The notes beneath the pieces are model-generated. The model was not told the origin of the DNA. It did not search any database and saw only the letters and a list, made by a program, of their open reading frames with translations. The translations under genes and the position numbers were made by a program. DNA of 64,000 nucleotides from Gymnorhina tibicen (Eukaryota; Chordata; Aves; Passeriformes; Artamidae). Below, in pieces: positions 24,701-38,880 of the stretch; positions within the stretch are counted from its first letter, which is position 1; each line of letters starts with the position of its first letter. The stretch covers positions 579,744-643,743 of the forward strand of contig VXAZ01000289.1 in NCBI GenBank assembly GCA_013399875.1, given 5' to 3'.

Positions 24701-27700
24701 CATCCAAAAAGTCTATATATTGAAGAAACAGCGTCCTTTATTTCTCAAACATGGTAAAACACCTTCTAAACCAGAATTTTTACCTGAACTGTAGTTATAT
24801 GGTTTCAGAAACACGTGTAATCAGAGCAAGAAGGGGGAATGGCTCTCTCTGCTTCAGGTAACTTCAGGTACAAGCAGGAAGTTCTAGAACTGACAAACCA
24901 TAAACCTCAAAACCAAAGAAACCTGCTTGTTGTATAGTCTGTGTGATAAGAGCTCAAACCAGTAAATTTTGGTATACTCTGTAATTAATCTTTGGATATA
25001 TCTCCTATGATAAATACTTATCTAATAAGAATGCTTTAATGCATATACTTTTTCAAAACATCAGTTGCAGACAACCAATTCAAAACAACCAATGGAGACA
25101 CTGGTTATATTACTGCAAAAACATATGCTTCATTTCTCAATAAGTCTAGCACAAAAGTTTAAATAGAGCTGCAACAGTCTTTAAACTAGCCAAGAAAGCC
25201 TGTGTGATGTGCTGCTCTTCCCCCTTCAAAAAAAAGTGGGAGAGGTAAAGGAAGTTTTATTTGACAAGCTTAGAAATTCAGGTTTGTTTACCTGAGACTC
25301 TAGAGAACTAGCACAGCTACACGGCAATTTTCAGCAAGTTCAGCTCTGGCCATAAATTACAGTGGATACAGCTCAGCTGGCATGACTCATTCCTTTTGCA
25401 ACTGTGCTTTAAAATCTAAAAGGCCCTGCTCATCAGCCTATTTCCAGGAATATCATCTTTTTGCACACCTGCCTAATGGACCACAAGAAGAATTCCAGGC
25501 TTTTGTTTTTGATGAGGGAAGCCGCAGTTGTAGCTCAGGTCCTGCCTCCCAAGACCAGATGTGCCCAGCTGTGACAAAGGTATGCAAGTACAAGTATCCC
25601 CAGTTTACGTGTCAGCCTTGTTGATGAGGCACTTTCCTCCAGACTCTTTGGTCCTCTGGTCCAGTCTTAAGCCACAGGACTTCACTGCTAGAGAATAATA
25701 CCCATCTGGGCAAGCAAAAGGAGACAATTACAATAAAGATTGGCTATAAAAGGACTTAATTCTGGATGAGAAGGGGATTTACAGAAAATGAGTAAGGAAA
25801 GAACCACTGGTAGGTTTCATTAATATTCTTTTTAAAAAAGATATGTTCTTTTTAACTTAATAAATAGAAATACATGACAAAGATTAGAGGCAAAATATAG
25901 AGTGGTATCTCAAAAAGTTAATCATATTTACAGTTTTATTGATAGTTTAAATTAACATGATGCAATCAATCATTCTTTTATAATACTTGCTTTGAACGTT
26001 TCTCTTTTCATTTTCAACTTAATCAGACAAAAACTGTAGAAGTCTATTACCAAGAAAATTAAATTGATTTTTAAAATCTGAAATTTCAAGATTCACCTTT
26101 TTAAATGTGCCTGCATACCTGCATAAACAAAAAGATCTAAATAATTAATTGCCTTGAAAGATTTCTATAATTCATCTGATTGTAAAATTACTTTGGCAAA
26201 AAATGCACAGCTATTTGATAAAATACAGGTACTACTACACTACTTAAATGCTAGTCATAAATTGAGAAGACTTTCTTTCATAAAAATGTCTAAAAAGCTT
26301 GTATTTCAGAAATCTGGTTTTTAGGTGTTTGTGTTAACCATAATGAAATTCATGAGCATGTGTGAACAACATATATTTTTTAAACAAAAGGATTTTCCTG
26401 ACAAGGGAACCAGAGCTGGCTACAAAAGCCATGGCTGACTTCCTGCTGTTTCATTAGACCTAAATAATAAGTCAAGGCAAATAAAAAAAAGTGTGCACAT
26501 TTCTGCTTCTCCAGGAAAACATTAGTACAACCCATCTAACATCCAATTAAACAGTTCAAGTATCAAGGTTAAGGTAATCTGATACTATCTTAGAAATCCT
26601 TGTCTGGATCTTCTGTCCATATTCCACTTAGAAATAACATTATCCTTGCTTGCTTGCTGTATTTTGTCTATATTGTTAATGGTCAAAAATAACTTGAATT
26701 ATTTGGTACAGCTTCTATTTCCACTAGCATATGCAATTAAGACCTAATAGGATGCTGTAACACAGGCAAACAAGGTCATATGGCTATATCATGGAACACA
26801 GGCTTACACGGCCCTGAAAGAAAAAAAATTGTCAAAACCTCAGAATTTCAGCATCTATTAAAACCAAAAATTTTGAAATTCTGGGATGAGATAAGTGAAT
26901 GGAAAATAACAAAAAGGCAACATAACTCGTACAAAACCATCTGAATTTCCTTTTTAACCCTCAAAGATCAACATCAACACAGAAGATAGAAAGTCAGTCT
27001 AGAGAAAAGTAAAGAAGCTTAGCCAATTAAAAAATTACTTACGTTTTACCTTAAATATATACAGAATTGACTGAAATGGCTAGTGTTGTTTTCAAGATTT
27101 TATGGAGGATGGGCAAAGTACCAAAAACTAGAGAAACAAGAAACAATGCTTTCATTTAAAGAAGGAAACAAAAAAGGAACCAGTTCAGCCAGCTGAATTT
27201 CAATTCCTAAACAAAAAAAAAGGGAAAAAAAGTTTGGCAATGCAGTTTGTAAGTGCCTAGACAATAACATGCAATGGCGTGGAAGGTAAAATTCAGTCTG
27301 ACATGCATGTTGAGGACAGATTCTGAAACCTTTCTAGCTGCCTTCCCCAACAGATAATAGGTTTGAACAAGGGAAGGCAATGCTGCTGGTAGTCTTTAAA
27401 ACAGTCAAATAAACTTCTCATGCACAGCCTAGATACAGTAATTGTTTCTTCCCTGGGGCATCTCAATAGACCTAACAGCTCTCTTCAGCACCTTCCCTAC
27501 CTTCCCTATTCTGTGAAAACACATTTTAATTTAGCTATCCCACACATAAGGACAAAGGAAATAATCAACATGCACACTTGGGAAAGTAATTTGGAAAGCA
27601 CTGTCTCCAGAAAGAACATTGGGAACTGCAGCGCAGGCTCCACTGTGTATTTGTTACTGTGGTTCAGCTGCCTAGAAGGCTAATTTGAGCTAAAATATGT

Positions 27701-28278
27701 AAAAGAAATGTCAGGTAAAACAAACAAGCCCCTTTCCTGCATACACTATGCCAATCTGATTGTTTAAGGATATGGTGACTTTCCCAGTGTCAGAATTTAC
27801 TTGAAAATACCGGAAGAATTTTTAAGGCCCCTGTTGATTTGTTAAAGAAAAGGAGCCTCTCAGTACACACCTTAAAACCTCACTATAGGCAAATTAATGA
27901 AAGTTGAGAAATGACTTGATATTTTTGCATATACACATATATATTTATATATACAAACACCTTTAAGACTCATTAAGATGTCTAAGGAAAAAAGGGGAAA
28001 AAAATTAAGATTTTTTCAGATTCATAAATTAACTCACGGAAATCGCAATGAATAGAAATGGACACTACACAAATGTGTCTTGCAGAGGTATGACTTCCTA
28101 GCAGCAAGAAAATTACTCTCTGAAAGCTCTTACTACAGGAAATGGACATAATTGCTTCAATTTTAAAGTAACTTTAGATGCCTTTCAGAAACATAACTTA
28201 TATTCAGCTTCTGGGAAAGAAATAAAACTCTCTGACCTACATACACAAGATTGAATCAGACTATCAAAATTCTCTAAC

Positions 28279-28358
28279 CTGGCCGAGAAGACTGAACACT
28301 TCTTTCTCTCAGCTTCTATGAGATGCTTCCTAGTCTGTGCATTTTGCAGCAGAAGGGA
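28279..28358 (-). other. Weak candidate internal exon, unidentified
   Basis: On the minus strand a pyrimidine-rich tract (TATTCTTTCTGCCTGTCTTT) leads to acceptor-like CAGs, the nearer ending TATTCAG. It is followed by an 80-base segment that ends GCCAG|GTTAGA. One frame is open and reads SLLLQNAQTRKHLIEAERKK and onward, entering in phase 0. Phase 0 would match the phase of the exon at 62.6 kb, but one third of random segments would also match. The donor lacks the +5 G preference, and the peptide matches no family I know. It may be chance. Confidence 0.12.
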
Positions 28359-31300
28359 CTGAATACAAAAGTGAACTGATGCAAAGACAGGCAGAAAGAA
28401 TACTCTTTCAGGTACCTCAAAGGCAACAGCCATATAAAAATAACTCCTTAAATTCCACAAAGTAAGAAAGGAGCTTTAAGACTTGGCAAGTGGAAAACTC
28501 AAAGAGCCCTAGGGAAAAGGAAAGACGCAAGGAGAAAAATCAACATATCAGAAGGAAGATGACTATCCATCAGGGAAGAAATGGTGAGTTGCCTCTTGAA
28601 AAGGCTCTGGGCTTGAAATACATGCAGAGAGAAATAAAACCCATCTACTCCCATAGCCTGGGCTGTCTGACACGTTTCAAGTTAATAGCACCTCAGGCTT
28701 TCTGCTGTCCCTCCATAGACTCAGACTTGCCTGACAAAGCAGTTCCAAAGTCAGGGACATTACAAAAAGCAAGCATGCATTTTACTGTTATAGCTGTACT
28801 GATTAATCCATGTCTAAACCTACCCTGTGCATTACACACAGTCTTTTTTTACATTTTTATTACTGTACAAGTTGTTCCAAAGGAATCTTTCCCTTCCCTA
28901 TAGTAACAACCTGGAAAAGAAATTTCCAATAAATAGATTATGTTTCCAAGTGTGGTTACTGTCATAACAATTTAACCTCCAGTCCATCCTAACAACCATT
29001 GCTAGAACAAATTCTCCCTTTGGCCAGCAATGCATGAAGTCCTACTCCAAAACACTGTCAAGGCTGCTACTGGATGCTCAGCAGAAGACCTCAGCAATGT
29101 AACTAATTCATGCTACCTGTCTGCTAAAGAAAATTTAACATTGCCAGTTCAGGCAGGATCTTTTCTGTGACAGCAAAATAATGTATTTGACATGTTTATA
29201 ACTTACAACTCCCAGGCTTAAGGCCTCAATATTTCTGTCACAATGTTGTCCCAAATAGTTACAATGAAATTTTGAACATCAGAGTAATTTATAAAGCGGT
29301 TAGAAAACAGAACCTAAGTTAAATATAACTTGTTTTTTAAAATTAAGACATTAATGTAGAAAGGATTCTTAAAAATTCAGTAATGAGAAAGATTTATGCT
29401 ACCAACACATACAGGATTCCAGAGGAGCCAAGACATTTGCTCATAACAGAACAGGAGAACCATAAGACATTTTTGCTGTTTTGGAAGAAATGTCAAAATA
29501 AGTTAAGTTTAAAGAGATACAGAATACACTTATACTCTATATTCTTGAATCACTAGATTATATAAATAAATATGTTAAACATTTCCTAGGACTTTCAGAT
29601 CATTATGAATCAAATGAATGGTTGACCAAATAGTATGTTCAGGCACCCATGGAACAGAAAGTGATATGGAAAGGTGCCCTTTAAAAATCAGTCCTAGAGC
29701 AGCTCAGTCCTGAAGTCCCTTTTTCTGCCTGAATGAAATTTTGACTACCTAGGACAGAAAGACAAAACCTTGTTCTATACGATATGGAAACAACAGAACA
29801 AGGAACAATTGAGATATGGGAAGAAATACACATGTATCAGGGATATGCAAGGAAGAAGTAATTATAATATAGCACTCATTACAGACCTGAATAATGAAGA
29901 GCAGGAAAACATCATCAGCAAAGCATACAAGAGAAGGGCAGGCTGACTATGTTAAAGCTCTTCTGGAGCCGAGCCATCTAACAAACACGGGAAACATTCT
30001 GAGAGATAAAATGCTCCACAAAGTGTACTGAGACAAAGTGTTTGTTTAGGAGATGGGTGATTTTTTTCAGCATTGCAAGGTAGGTTTGGCTCCTCTTTGC
30101 AACACTGGGTACTTTATAGCTGCTTAAACATCTCGCCAGTTAATATTATAGACTTCTAAAACTGCTAAGATTATCAAAACATCTAAAAATCTGATTTTAA
30201 ATGTTCATAACACTGGAATTAAACTTCATATGTCTTATAAACAGTACTTCCTATACAGAAGTACAATACAGTATCACTAAAGCAAAAGCCTAAATGACAG
30301 TAGAGCCCATTACGTTAAAACAGAAGCATTCTCTATTTTGGAGAACTGCATTTAATGTAGATATTTAACATTAGTTCATATTTATTGAGCTCCAATTAAA
30401 CGTTGTAAACATTTTTGTTCATTTTTAAGCCAGAAATGAAATCTGAAATTCTTTCTTATTTTTTACGCAAGGGACACATTAGCAGCAGTACCTCTTTACT
30501 GAGCTAGGTTGTACATGTATTAAAGGAAAGTATCTGTCAGCTGAACAAGCAAACCAGGAGTTGTCTGTTTCAGTCAATACTTAATTTCCCACATGAAAGC
30601 TAAGAACATGTGCACCTACCTAGGAAAAACAACTCTAAACTTGGATAAACAGACAAGGTATAGGTTTGTTTTTTACCAATACCAATAGTGTATAATTGTT
30701 TCTTAGTCAAACTACCTTAACCAGCCAGTAGAAAAATTTGTGGGAGATTAAATACTCAGTCCTCCAGAATCAGGTTTGAATTTTCTACTTAACATCAAAT
30801 TCATGTTGTGATGCTGTTATTCTAGGAAGCAAACTAACATTTTCTATCTTTTTCCATGCCCTGAATCCATGGGCAAAGAAACAGTACTAATAGGCTTGTA
30901 TTTTAATTGCTGGTACAAAACTATTCAGTCAACCATTTATTGATTCATAAGACTCTGAAAGTCCTAGGAAACATTTAACATATTTATTTTCCTGATTTCC
31001 ATATGTAAATCAGATATTAGAATAGGGCTTAATTACAAATTAAATTCCCCTTCCTGCCCCCATGATGAAGAGATACAGTGCAGATCTTTCACTGTAGGAT
31101 AAAGTTGATGAAAGTGATTAAAATAGAACTTGCTGTACAGTTGCTCAGAACCATACTGCTGCTTTCTGCAGTTTCAGCATTTCCAGAACTTGGAGGAAAG
31201 CATAAATAGACTACAACAATGAAACAGAGCTCCACCAGAGATCTGAGACAATGTGTGCAAACACAGGAACTTCCCTTTTTCAACTCCTGGTAGTCCCTAA

Positions 31301-34030
31301 TTCACAGAACATCTTATATCAAAAAGTTTAGATTATATAAGTTGGACACGGGAAAGTGGTAAATTTGTCCTTGACTGAAATTTGAGTTTATATTCTCAGG
31401 ATTTAATTGGACAGTGACTTTAGTGAGGATTGCATTTTCTATGCAATTGAAGAGAATGTCAACACTCGGGGGAAGAATTCAGGTTGCATGAATGATTTTG
31501 AACACAAACACCACCTGCATAAACTCCCACTAAGCTTCAAGCCTGCACACTTTGGCACTGGCATAATGCTGCTGCTGGTGGTGCCTTTACTCACAAGTAG
31601 AAGTTTCTTTACATTTAGCAGACTGTTAAGAGTCCAGAAATCCCAGTGTACAGCAACAATTATATCCATGGTCCAACTGTAATATTTTCCCCCCACTGCA
31701 ACTCCAAGGAAAGGGAAAATCTACCAGACTGCAGATTTGAGGACAGAGCCCAGTTTTACCCTTTACCTCCACTCTCACTACTGATCTGACAGCGCCCTTC
31801 GACTCCTAAGCAATGCCTGCAACTGCTGCAAGGTTTTCAGAGCTACACAAAGGCAAATCCTTCTCTTTAACACTTATAGCCTTGACAAATCTGAGTGGTA
31901 GTCATAGGGAAAAAGTAGTTCAAGTGCTCCTGTCAAAAATCAAAAGATCTGCTGCAAAAAATGTACAGACTCTCTCAAAGAAAAGGTCGTAACAACTCTT
32001 TCCAAGGAAAAGTCAGGGCGTATCTATGCAGGTTTTGCACATGGTAATGTCTCAGTAATACAAACCAATACTAGTTTGGAAAGATATATGGGTAGGGTAT
32101 AGCTATGCAACTCTCAAATGAAGTTACACTAATGACAAGACAAAAGCACTTCTATTGCTACAGTTTATAGCTGTGGATAAAATGGAGAATAGTTTGTAGT
32201 GTGGAAATTTTAGACTGACAAATATTTCTGAGCAGCAGCATTATGAAACAGAAAAAAAGAAAAGCTCTAGAAGGTGCAAAAATACTGAAACTCATCTTGA
32301 TGCAGGGTGATTTCCATAATCTATTTGATCTATAAACCAACAAACCAAAACTATCGACCCATGCACTTCTTCCTCCCAAATGAAACCATATTCAGTGTCT
32401 TATCCAGCTCTGATTTAGTGCCTCAAACATTAGATTAGTCACTCTTAAGTACATTTATTTTGTGGCATTTCATTCTTTTCCTTCATTTGTTCAATACAGA
32501 GAGGTTATAGACACCTGTTTGCAGAAGTAAAGACAGAGAGGAGGGGGTTTAAGCTACAATATCTGGAGCTTTTACAATGACTGAACAAACTGTTTATATA
32601 TTTTTGCCTTAGTTTCCACTTGAAGCAGAATGGTATAACTCAGTCCAATCCCTCTGTGTGGAAGGCAATTATTTATCAGCTTCCTTTTGGCAAAGAATTC
32701 TTTCACCTCTTATTTTAAAGCACTGAGGGTACCAAGGTGTTTCCTGCTCAGCCATTTATCACAGCAGGCTTAGAATTTATTTTAACAAGAAACACAAGAT
32801 AAAAAGAGTATCACAGAAAGTGCGATGCCCCACAGTAAAGGGAATGCAATTCTAATAGCCACCAAGACAGGGTTCCAATGCTGAATATTCTCCTGCTAAA
32901 GCAAGTATTGTTAATGCATGTTTAGTCACAGCATTGTACAGACTGCTGATGTATTCAGGAATTACTGCCCCCTGCTCATTCCCCCCAGTTAGACTGTCCA
33001 CAGTATTATGAACAATTGACATATAACACCAGAGATTACCACCAGTTGGATATACACACAAACCCACACATATGCACACAAGTACAAACACTCCACACCA
33101 TGCTAACAAAACGTCAGGTTTCTTCTGTCAGGTCTCCCCTTCTCATAGATGTGCACATGCTATTGCAAAAGCTAGTCTGAACAAATGAACGCTTTTACCT
33201 TCATTTCTAGATTAGGATTCTTCATTGTGAGGAAGAATTAGCACCAGCTGATGGAGCTATTACTTTGGTTGAGCTTTGAAATCGGTACAAAGTTCACAGT
33301 AAGTCTGAAGTCACTACAGACTTGATTTTTTTTTGCAAACACAAGAGATGTGTTTCTACTTCCTCCAGGAAACATGTAAGTAAATTCCAGAATTCATTAA
33401 ATGTTTGTGCTCTGCCTATTCCCTGGGCTGCATGATGAAAGATCCTGGACAAGTGAGCATAACTGAAGTTAAATATTTCCAGCACTCAAGAACAAAATTT
33501 TGGCCTTTATCATCCAAAAGAAATCCAAACTTTTTAAAAAAATTTCACCTTTTCCTTTAAGATTTAAAAGAAGAAACTTACACACAGGGGGATTTTGAAC
33601 CTTTTTCCTCTTAAATTTATCTTTATTATTTGCAAACTCCTGCATCCTCTCGGCACAAGGAATTAATCAGTTCTTCTCTGAGCTTTTCCATTTTCCTAGC
33701 CGAACATCTGCACTTGCCTTCCCCCATCTGCTGTTCCTGTTGTTGAGTTGGTCTACCACCTCAATCGCAGCAACTTCCTTTTCAGTTTCACTAGACAATA
33801 GATTGGTGCTCTCCTGAATGAGGTTGCCTTCTGTCTTTTCTATCACTCCATCTTTTCCCCTTCACTAACCTGAGGTGATAAGAAGAAACACTAGCAAAAG
33901 CTCGTCTCTTTTGCTTTAAAAGAGAAGTTTATTTTGTTTTATTCTCAGTAACTCTCCATGCCAGTTTTTCCAAGATTAAGATATGAAAAAATAGTAAGAC
34001 AAACGCAAAGACAAGCCAAGAGCAAGGCCT

Positions 34031-34064
34031 CATATATATGTACATATGTATGTATGTATGTACA
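34031..34064. repeat. (GTAT)n microsatellite
   Basis: A CATATATATGTACATATG lead-in is followed by about four GTAT units and a short palindromic GTAC word. It is a simple repeat, likely polymorphic. Confidence 0.8.
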
Positions 34065-37000
34065 CGTATAAACACTTGTTTTAAAGCAGACTAGGACGAA
34101 GGCCATTTAAAAACAACACAAACACACTCCTACAAACCACCGTAACCGTTACACATTTACTTGGTTTTGCCTGTGTGCAATGTTACCCAATAGGCCATTT
34201 CCATTGTATTTAATAAAGTAAGTGTGATGAGATGCTACAGTAGCCAAAGTCGTCAATTCATGACACATTTTAGTCACATATGTATTGTCCAGGCCATACA
34301 AACCTGTAAACATAAGAATCTTAAATTAAAAATAAAAGAAATCTGTAGTGCATGAGTCCTGCAGGCTGAAGAGCTGGAGGGCAGTAAACAAAGCCTACAA
34401 TTTATTTGTGTAAGTTTCACTGTTTTGGGAGTTGCTAGGAGCCAAGAATGGGTCAGCAGATCAGACTGAGGAACAGCATTTTCCCAACTACAGACTCAGC
34501 AGCTTCAAAACCAAACCACCCCACCATTTTATCACATATTGATCTACGTTAAAATGAAGGACCTAAAAGAATTTTCTTAAACGACATTAAAAAAAAATTA
34601 CATAATTCCTATTTTCCTTGCAACTAATGTACATGAGCAAACTCTAAAGTAGTCTAGTGTATTTCTTGGGAAATTTTTGTTATTTTTGGAATGTTTCAGT
34701 GAGCAACTGGAACTATAAATCTCAGACCAACAGTTAATTCCATACTGACTTGACTCAAACAATGATGTTAAACCATTTCTATACACAGACTTTCAGTTCT
34801 CCTTTGTGTAAGATCCTCTTTTGCCATTACCAGCACATCAGTGCCTTACAGCAGTATGCAAAGTATCATGAAATTTAGTTAATAGTAGTCCATATTCCTC
34901 TTTAACCCTTCTTCCAGGAAGAGGAATACTACTATATGTAATATTTTCTTTTCATATAACTTTTGATTTATTTTTAAAATTAGAAGCAGCAAGTTAAATG
35001 TGTTCTTGTTACACTTATGGGGGAGAAGAACAGTTGGGAATGTCCTTGAACATACTTGTTTCCCCATGGGCATTCAATTCATAACCTAGAAACACTCACC
35101 TGCAAAATAAACAACACTATTTATTCCAAAGTCCCCGCTATGTTTTCAATCACAGTCTTGGGGTTTCAGTCTTTTGCCATCTAAGGATTCCTTTTACAAT
35201 GCTAAGCCTTGTGCTTCTTTTAAGTATTGGAAACAACTGGTGATCTGACAAAATCCAGGACTACTCTACAAATTGAAAAGAAAAAAATTACAAAGTTTAG
35301 TGGTTAAAACCAGAAATGAGACACTGTTTAAGTCACCGTGAAGTGACAGCCTCCCTGAATAAACAACAAACACACCAACACTAAACTCTTTCCTATCAGT
35401 ATCTCTAGACATCTATCATCCACTGTTCCTAAATTGCTAAAACTAACTTCTTACTTTACTGATTTGTCCAAGAATTGTAAAATGCTATTTGAGTAACAGA
35501 TTCACCTCTGCAGATAAATACTGGTCCAGACTTTCTTGAGGCTGAGAGGGGAACAGAAGTCAAATCTCCTAGCAATTCCTTAAAATATAATTTTGACATT
35601 TTTCACTTTGTGCTTTCTCTTTTTATTTATAATCCTCCTCACATGAGGACTTAAAACATTGGGGGAAATGGTTCTCCTGAACAACCTATCCCACAGCTAT
35701 CCCAGCCATGCCATGGTTTGCTTTTTGTTGCCTGCTTCTCATTTCATGTATGTTAAAGAGAGGACTGAGAAAAAGCACGTGGCCACTAACAACCTTCCTT
35801 GGGACACCTTCAGCAAGGTGCAGCCTGTGAAATAGATGCTTCACTTTCTGTCCCCTCATGTACATCTTTGACACTTCGCTGCCTTCTTTCTACTTGCAAG
35901 TGCAATCCTCTCCCAAAAGCATGGTTCACTGTGTTTTTGAGGGAGGGATACTCCTATTTTTGGGACAAAGGCACAGTCATCCCCTTGGTTAGTGCTAACA
36001 ACAACAGCAACCAATACCAGAGGCCCAGAAAACACGGTAAGGTAGAAGTCTCACAGCCCACTTGCCTTGCTAAGGCACTCTTTGCCTGCCTCCAGCAACC
36101 TGCCACTCAGAGAGAGCCTGAGTTGGGTAGCACGTTTTAACACCCTTCCAAAAACCTCTCCCAGTTTCTGTGCATTTGTCTGAACCAGGATAAGGTACTG
36201 GGAGACATAGTAGCCTACAGAAACAAAGTTTCAAAGGTTAGCTGTGCCTTATTTAAGAAAAATAATAAAAAAAGAAGCCATCTCATTTTGCTTGCAAACT
36301 ACCACCCAACAAGGACATTGAAAGCTTTTTATTCTTTCATATAAGGAGGAAACAGCAAAACGCTGTTCCCATTCTCTAATAGGAATTAGTATTTTCTAAT
36401 ATGAACAGACAGCTCTATTGTAATTTCATTGTTTTCTGAACAGTAAACACATAGAGCAAAGCCTGTAAAATGAGAATTTGCTTCCCCTTACATGCTTATC
36501 TTGCAGTTACCAGTCTGAAATGCCATCTGCTATTCAATCACACTTTTTGAAGCTCTCTGCTACCAGCTTCCCATTTTACTAACCAAGTAGTATCAGCAAA
36601 TATTTTAGGAGGTTAAGAGAGTGTCAATTACGATAACAAAACAAGAACTCTCAGAATTGCCTCACTAGCTCTTTTACCCCTATGGAGAAAGGGAAGAGAC
36701 ACATCTTTTGTTCCACAAAAGTGACTAAACAGCAGCAAAATTTATGTAAAGGGGAAAGCATGGTTCAACATTTTCATATGCAACACAGAAGACTATAGTG
36801 ATACAATAATGAAACTCCCTTTCAAATTTAGATCTGAAAGCATAGGTTCATCCTTCAGTCTCACTAAGTCTCAGGATATGCAAACAATGCTGGTAAACCA
36901 AAGAAACCCTACATTGTTGTATCAGCCCTAGGGCACAGACATAAAAAGTTCTTTTCAGGACTTCCTACAGCTTACAAAAGGGAAGCAGCCAGAGAAGTCC

Positions 37001-38710
37001 TTTCTTAAAGCAAGTCTTCAGAAATCTCTGCAGCACTGAACAAGATTCCCTCATTCACACAGCTATCCCTAATTACCCTAATTTTAAAATATTCCAATTA
37101 ACAGCTAGAAAGTGAGCATAGAAGAAATGAGGCTGGTAGCTCTACCATTCCTAACAGGAAGAAAGTTTTCCTTAGGGCAAAAGTTACTTTTGCTTGTTAT
37201 CTAGCTGATAAGAAAAAAAAAAATTAGAAATCAACAATACTATTACCATCCCACTCCTCCATTTGCAGCTGTTGAATTCCATACTTGTTTTTTTTAAGTT
37301 TCAGAAGAAGGCTTTTCTCAGTCACTTTTCTGGGTTAAGATTTTAAACAAACAATTAAAGAGACTTGTGCATCAGGGAATTTAAAGCATCTTTTGCTGGT
37401 AATTCCTCCATAAGTGCACGTGTCATTTCCTCATCCGTTTGCTCCAAAGAGCAAGGAATTCTAATAGGATAATGTAAAAGCTTATAAAACCACCACTGAG
37501 CGTGCAAAGATTTAAGAAGAGAATGTCTAATATTAGTTAAGCAACACCAATAAGGTATCACGGCTATTCTTTTAAAAATCTCAACACTTAATTCTACATA
37601 GATCAGGAAAATAAAGGTGCTTTTTCAAAAGTTGATTGGCAATTTAAGTATTACTAACTACTGCCTTTATCCATATTTAAATATAATAGAAGCAAAGCCA
37701 ATTATTCGGGGAGGAGGAAAAAAGCTGAACTTGGCTTTTAAGAGCGTTCTGGTAGTCAGACGCTCTTGCCTTTAATCTTTCTTCTCATCCATTTCCCTTC
37801 TCATTCTCCTCTGTATCTTTGCTTCTTCTTCTGAAGGCAATAACTCCTACAGTCAATATTCCTGTATTTGGTACTTGTCCAAATCTTGTTACCTGATAAC
37901 AACCACAAGTTCCTGCTTCCCAAACTAGCCTTCCACAGCCTTCTGCTTCTCTATGCATCCCATCAGAACCACAACAAAAGTAATATGTGTTTTCCATATA
38001 ATTTCCTACTTTTTTTTTTGAGAAAGAGAGGAAGTAGGTTAATGAGTTCTGATGTACTCAGTTATGCCAGATACCTACTCAGCTGGAACATTCACTGCAG
38101 ATGATCAAATCTCTAATTCAGTTGTGGTCTGGACTTATTTTACATAGGGCAGCACAATAGTTTAAGTCCTTAACTTTAAAAAAAAATTCCAAGAAAATTC
38201 CAGATCTATTTAAATTGATTAACATAATAAAAAAAGAAGCCATAGCTCACTAAAACATGATCAGAAATAGCAACTTGATATTTACAAAAATCATGAAAGA
38301 CAGTAATGCAAGTGTAAACATTTTACTGAGCAGACATAAAAGCAGCTTTAAAAGAATAACTGCCTTTAGTATAAGCTGAAGTCAATACATTATAAAATGT
38401 GAAAACAACTTTCAGCTCTAGTTAAGATGCAAGAAAGCTCTCAAATATCATATATAGTCACCCAGAAAAATACAAACAACAGATTTAGACAACTCATACA
38501 GGCATAATTTTCTGAGGAGAAAACGAGGAAAAACCAAAAAACAGCACCAAATAAAACCCCCAAAACTTGAATTCATTCCACCTATCAAAAGTACTACATC
38601 TGTTCCAAAGAGGTTAACCGTGTTTGCTCTAGTTTATTTGGATATTAAATGCAAGATAAAAGATCTCTAGGCTAAATGTAAAAGATTGTATCTTATTTTT
38701 GGAAAATAAA

Positions 38711-38880
38711 CAGATTCCAGAGGTGTGTTCCCACCCAGCCAATCCCGAGGCTGTTGTGCAGCTCTGCCACCTCTCTGAGCCCAATCACAGCCGTGAAGGA
38801 AACTTGTTTTGCAGTCTGTCTCGGCGGTGCTGATGATGAATGGCTGCTTCAGGGGAAGAGATCAAGCTGTGTGGTAAATC
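38711..38880. promoter_or_regulatory. Possible conserved non-coding element
   Basis: This 170-base patch is richer in GC than its surroundings and keeps several CpGs. It contains two CCAAT words (agCCAATccc and ccCAATCac). It also contains an acceptor-like TTGTTTTGCAG followed about 55 bases later by GTAAAT on the plus strand. It could be an enhancer or a small non-coding exon. No reading frame is convincing. Confidence 0.2.

Noticed and set aside
25382..25624. Plus-strand ORF with AATTCCAG acceptor-like and AAAG|GTATGC donor-like words
   Set aside because: Weak polypyrimidine tract and no recognisable peptide. Similar chance combinations are expected in a window this long.
37355..37561. Minus-strand ORF ending EEMTRALMEELPAKDALNSL and onward, with an acceptor-like TATTAG upstream
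   Set aside because: The end looks mildly protein-like, but the acceptor is weak, no homology is recognised and the first half is not coding-like.
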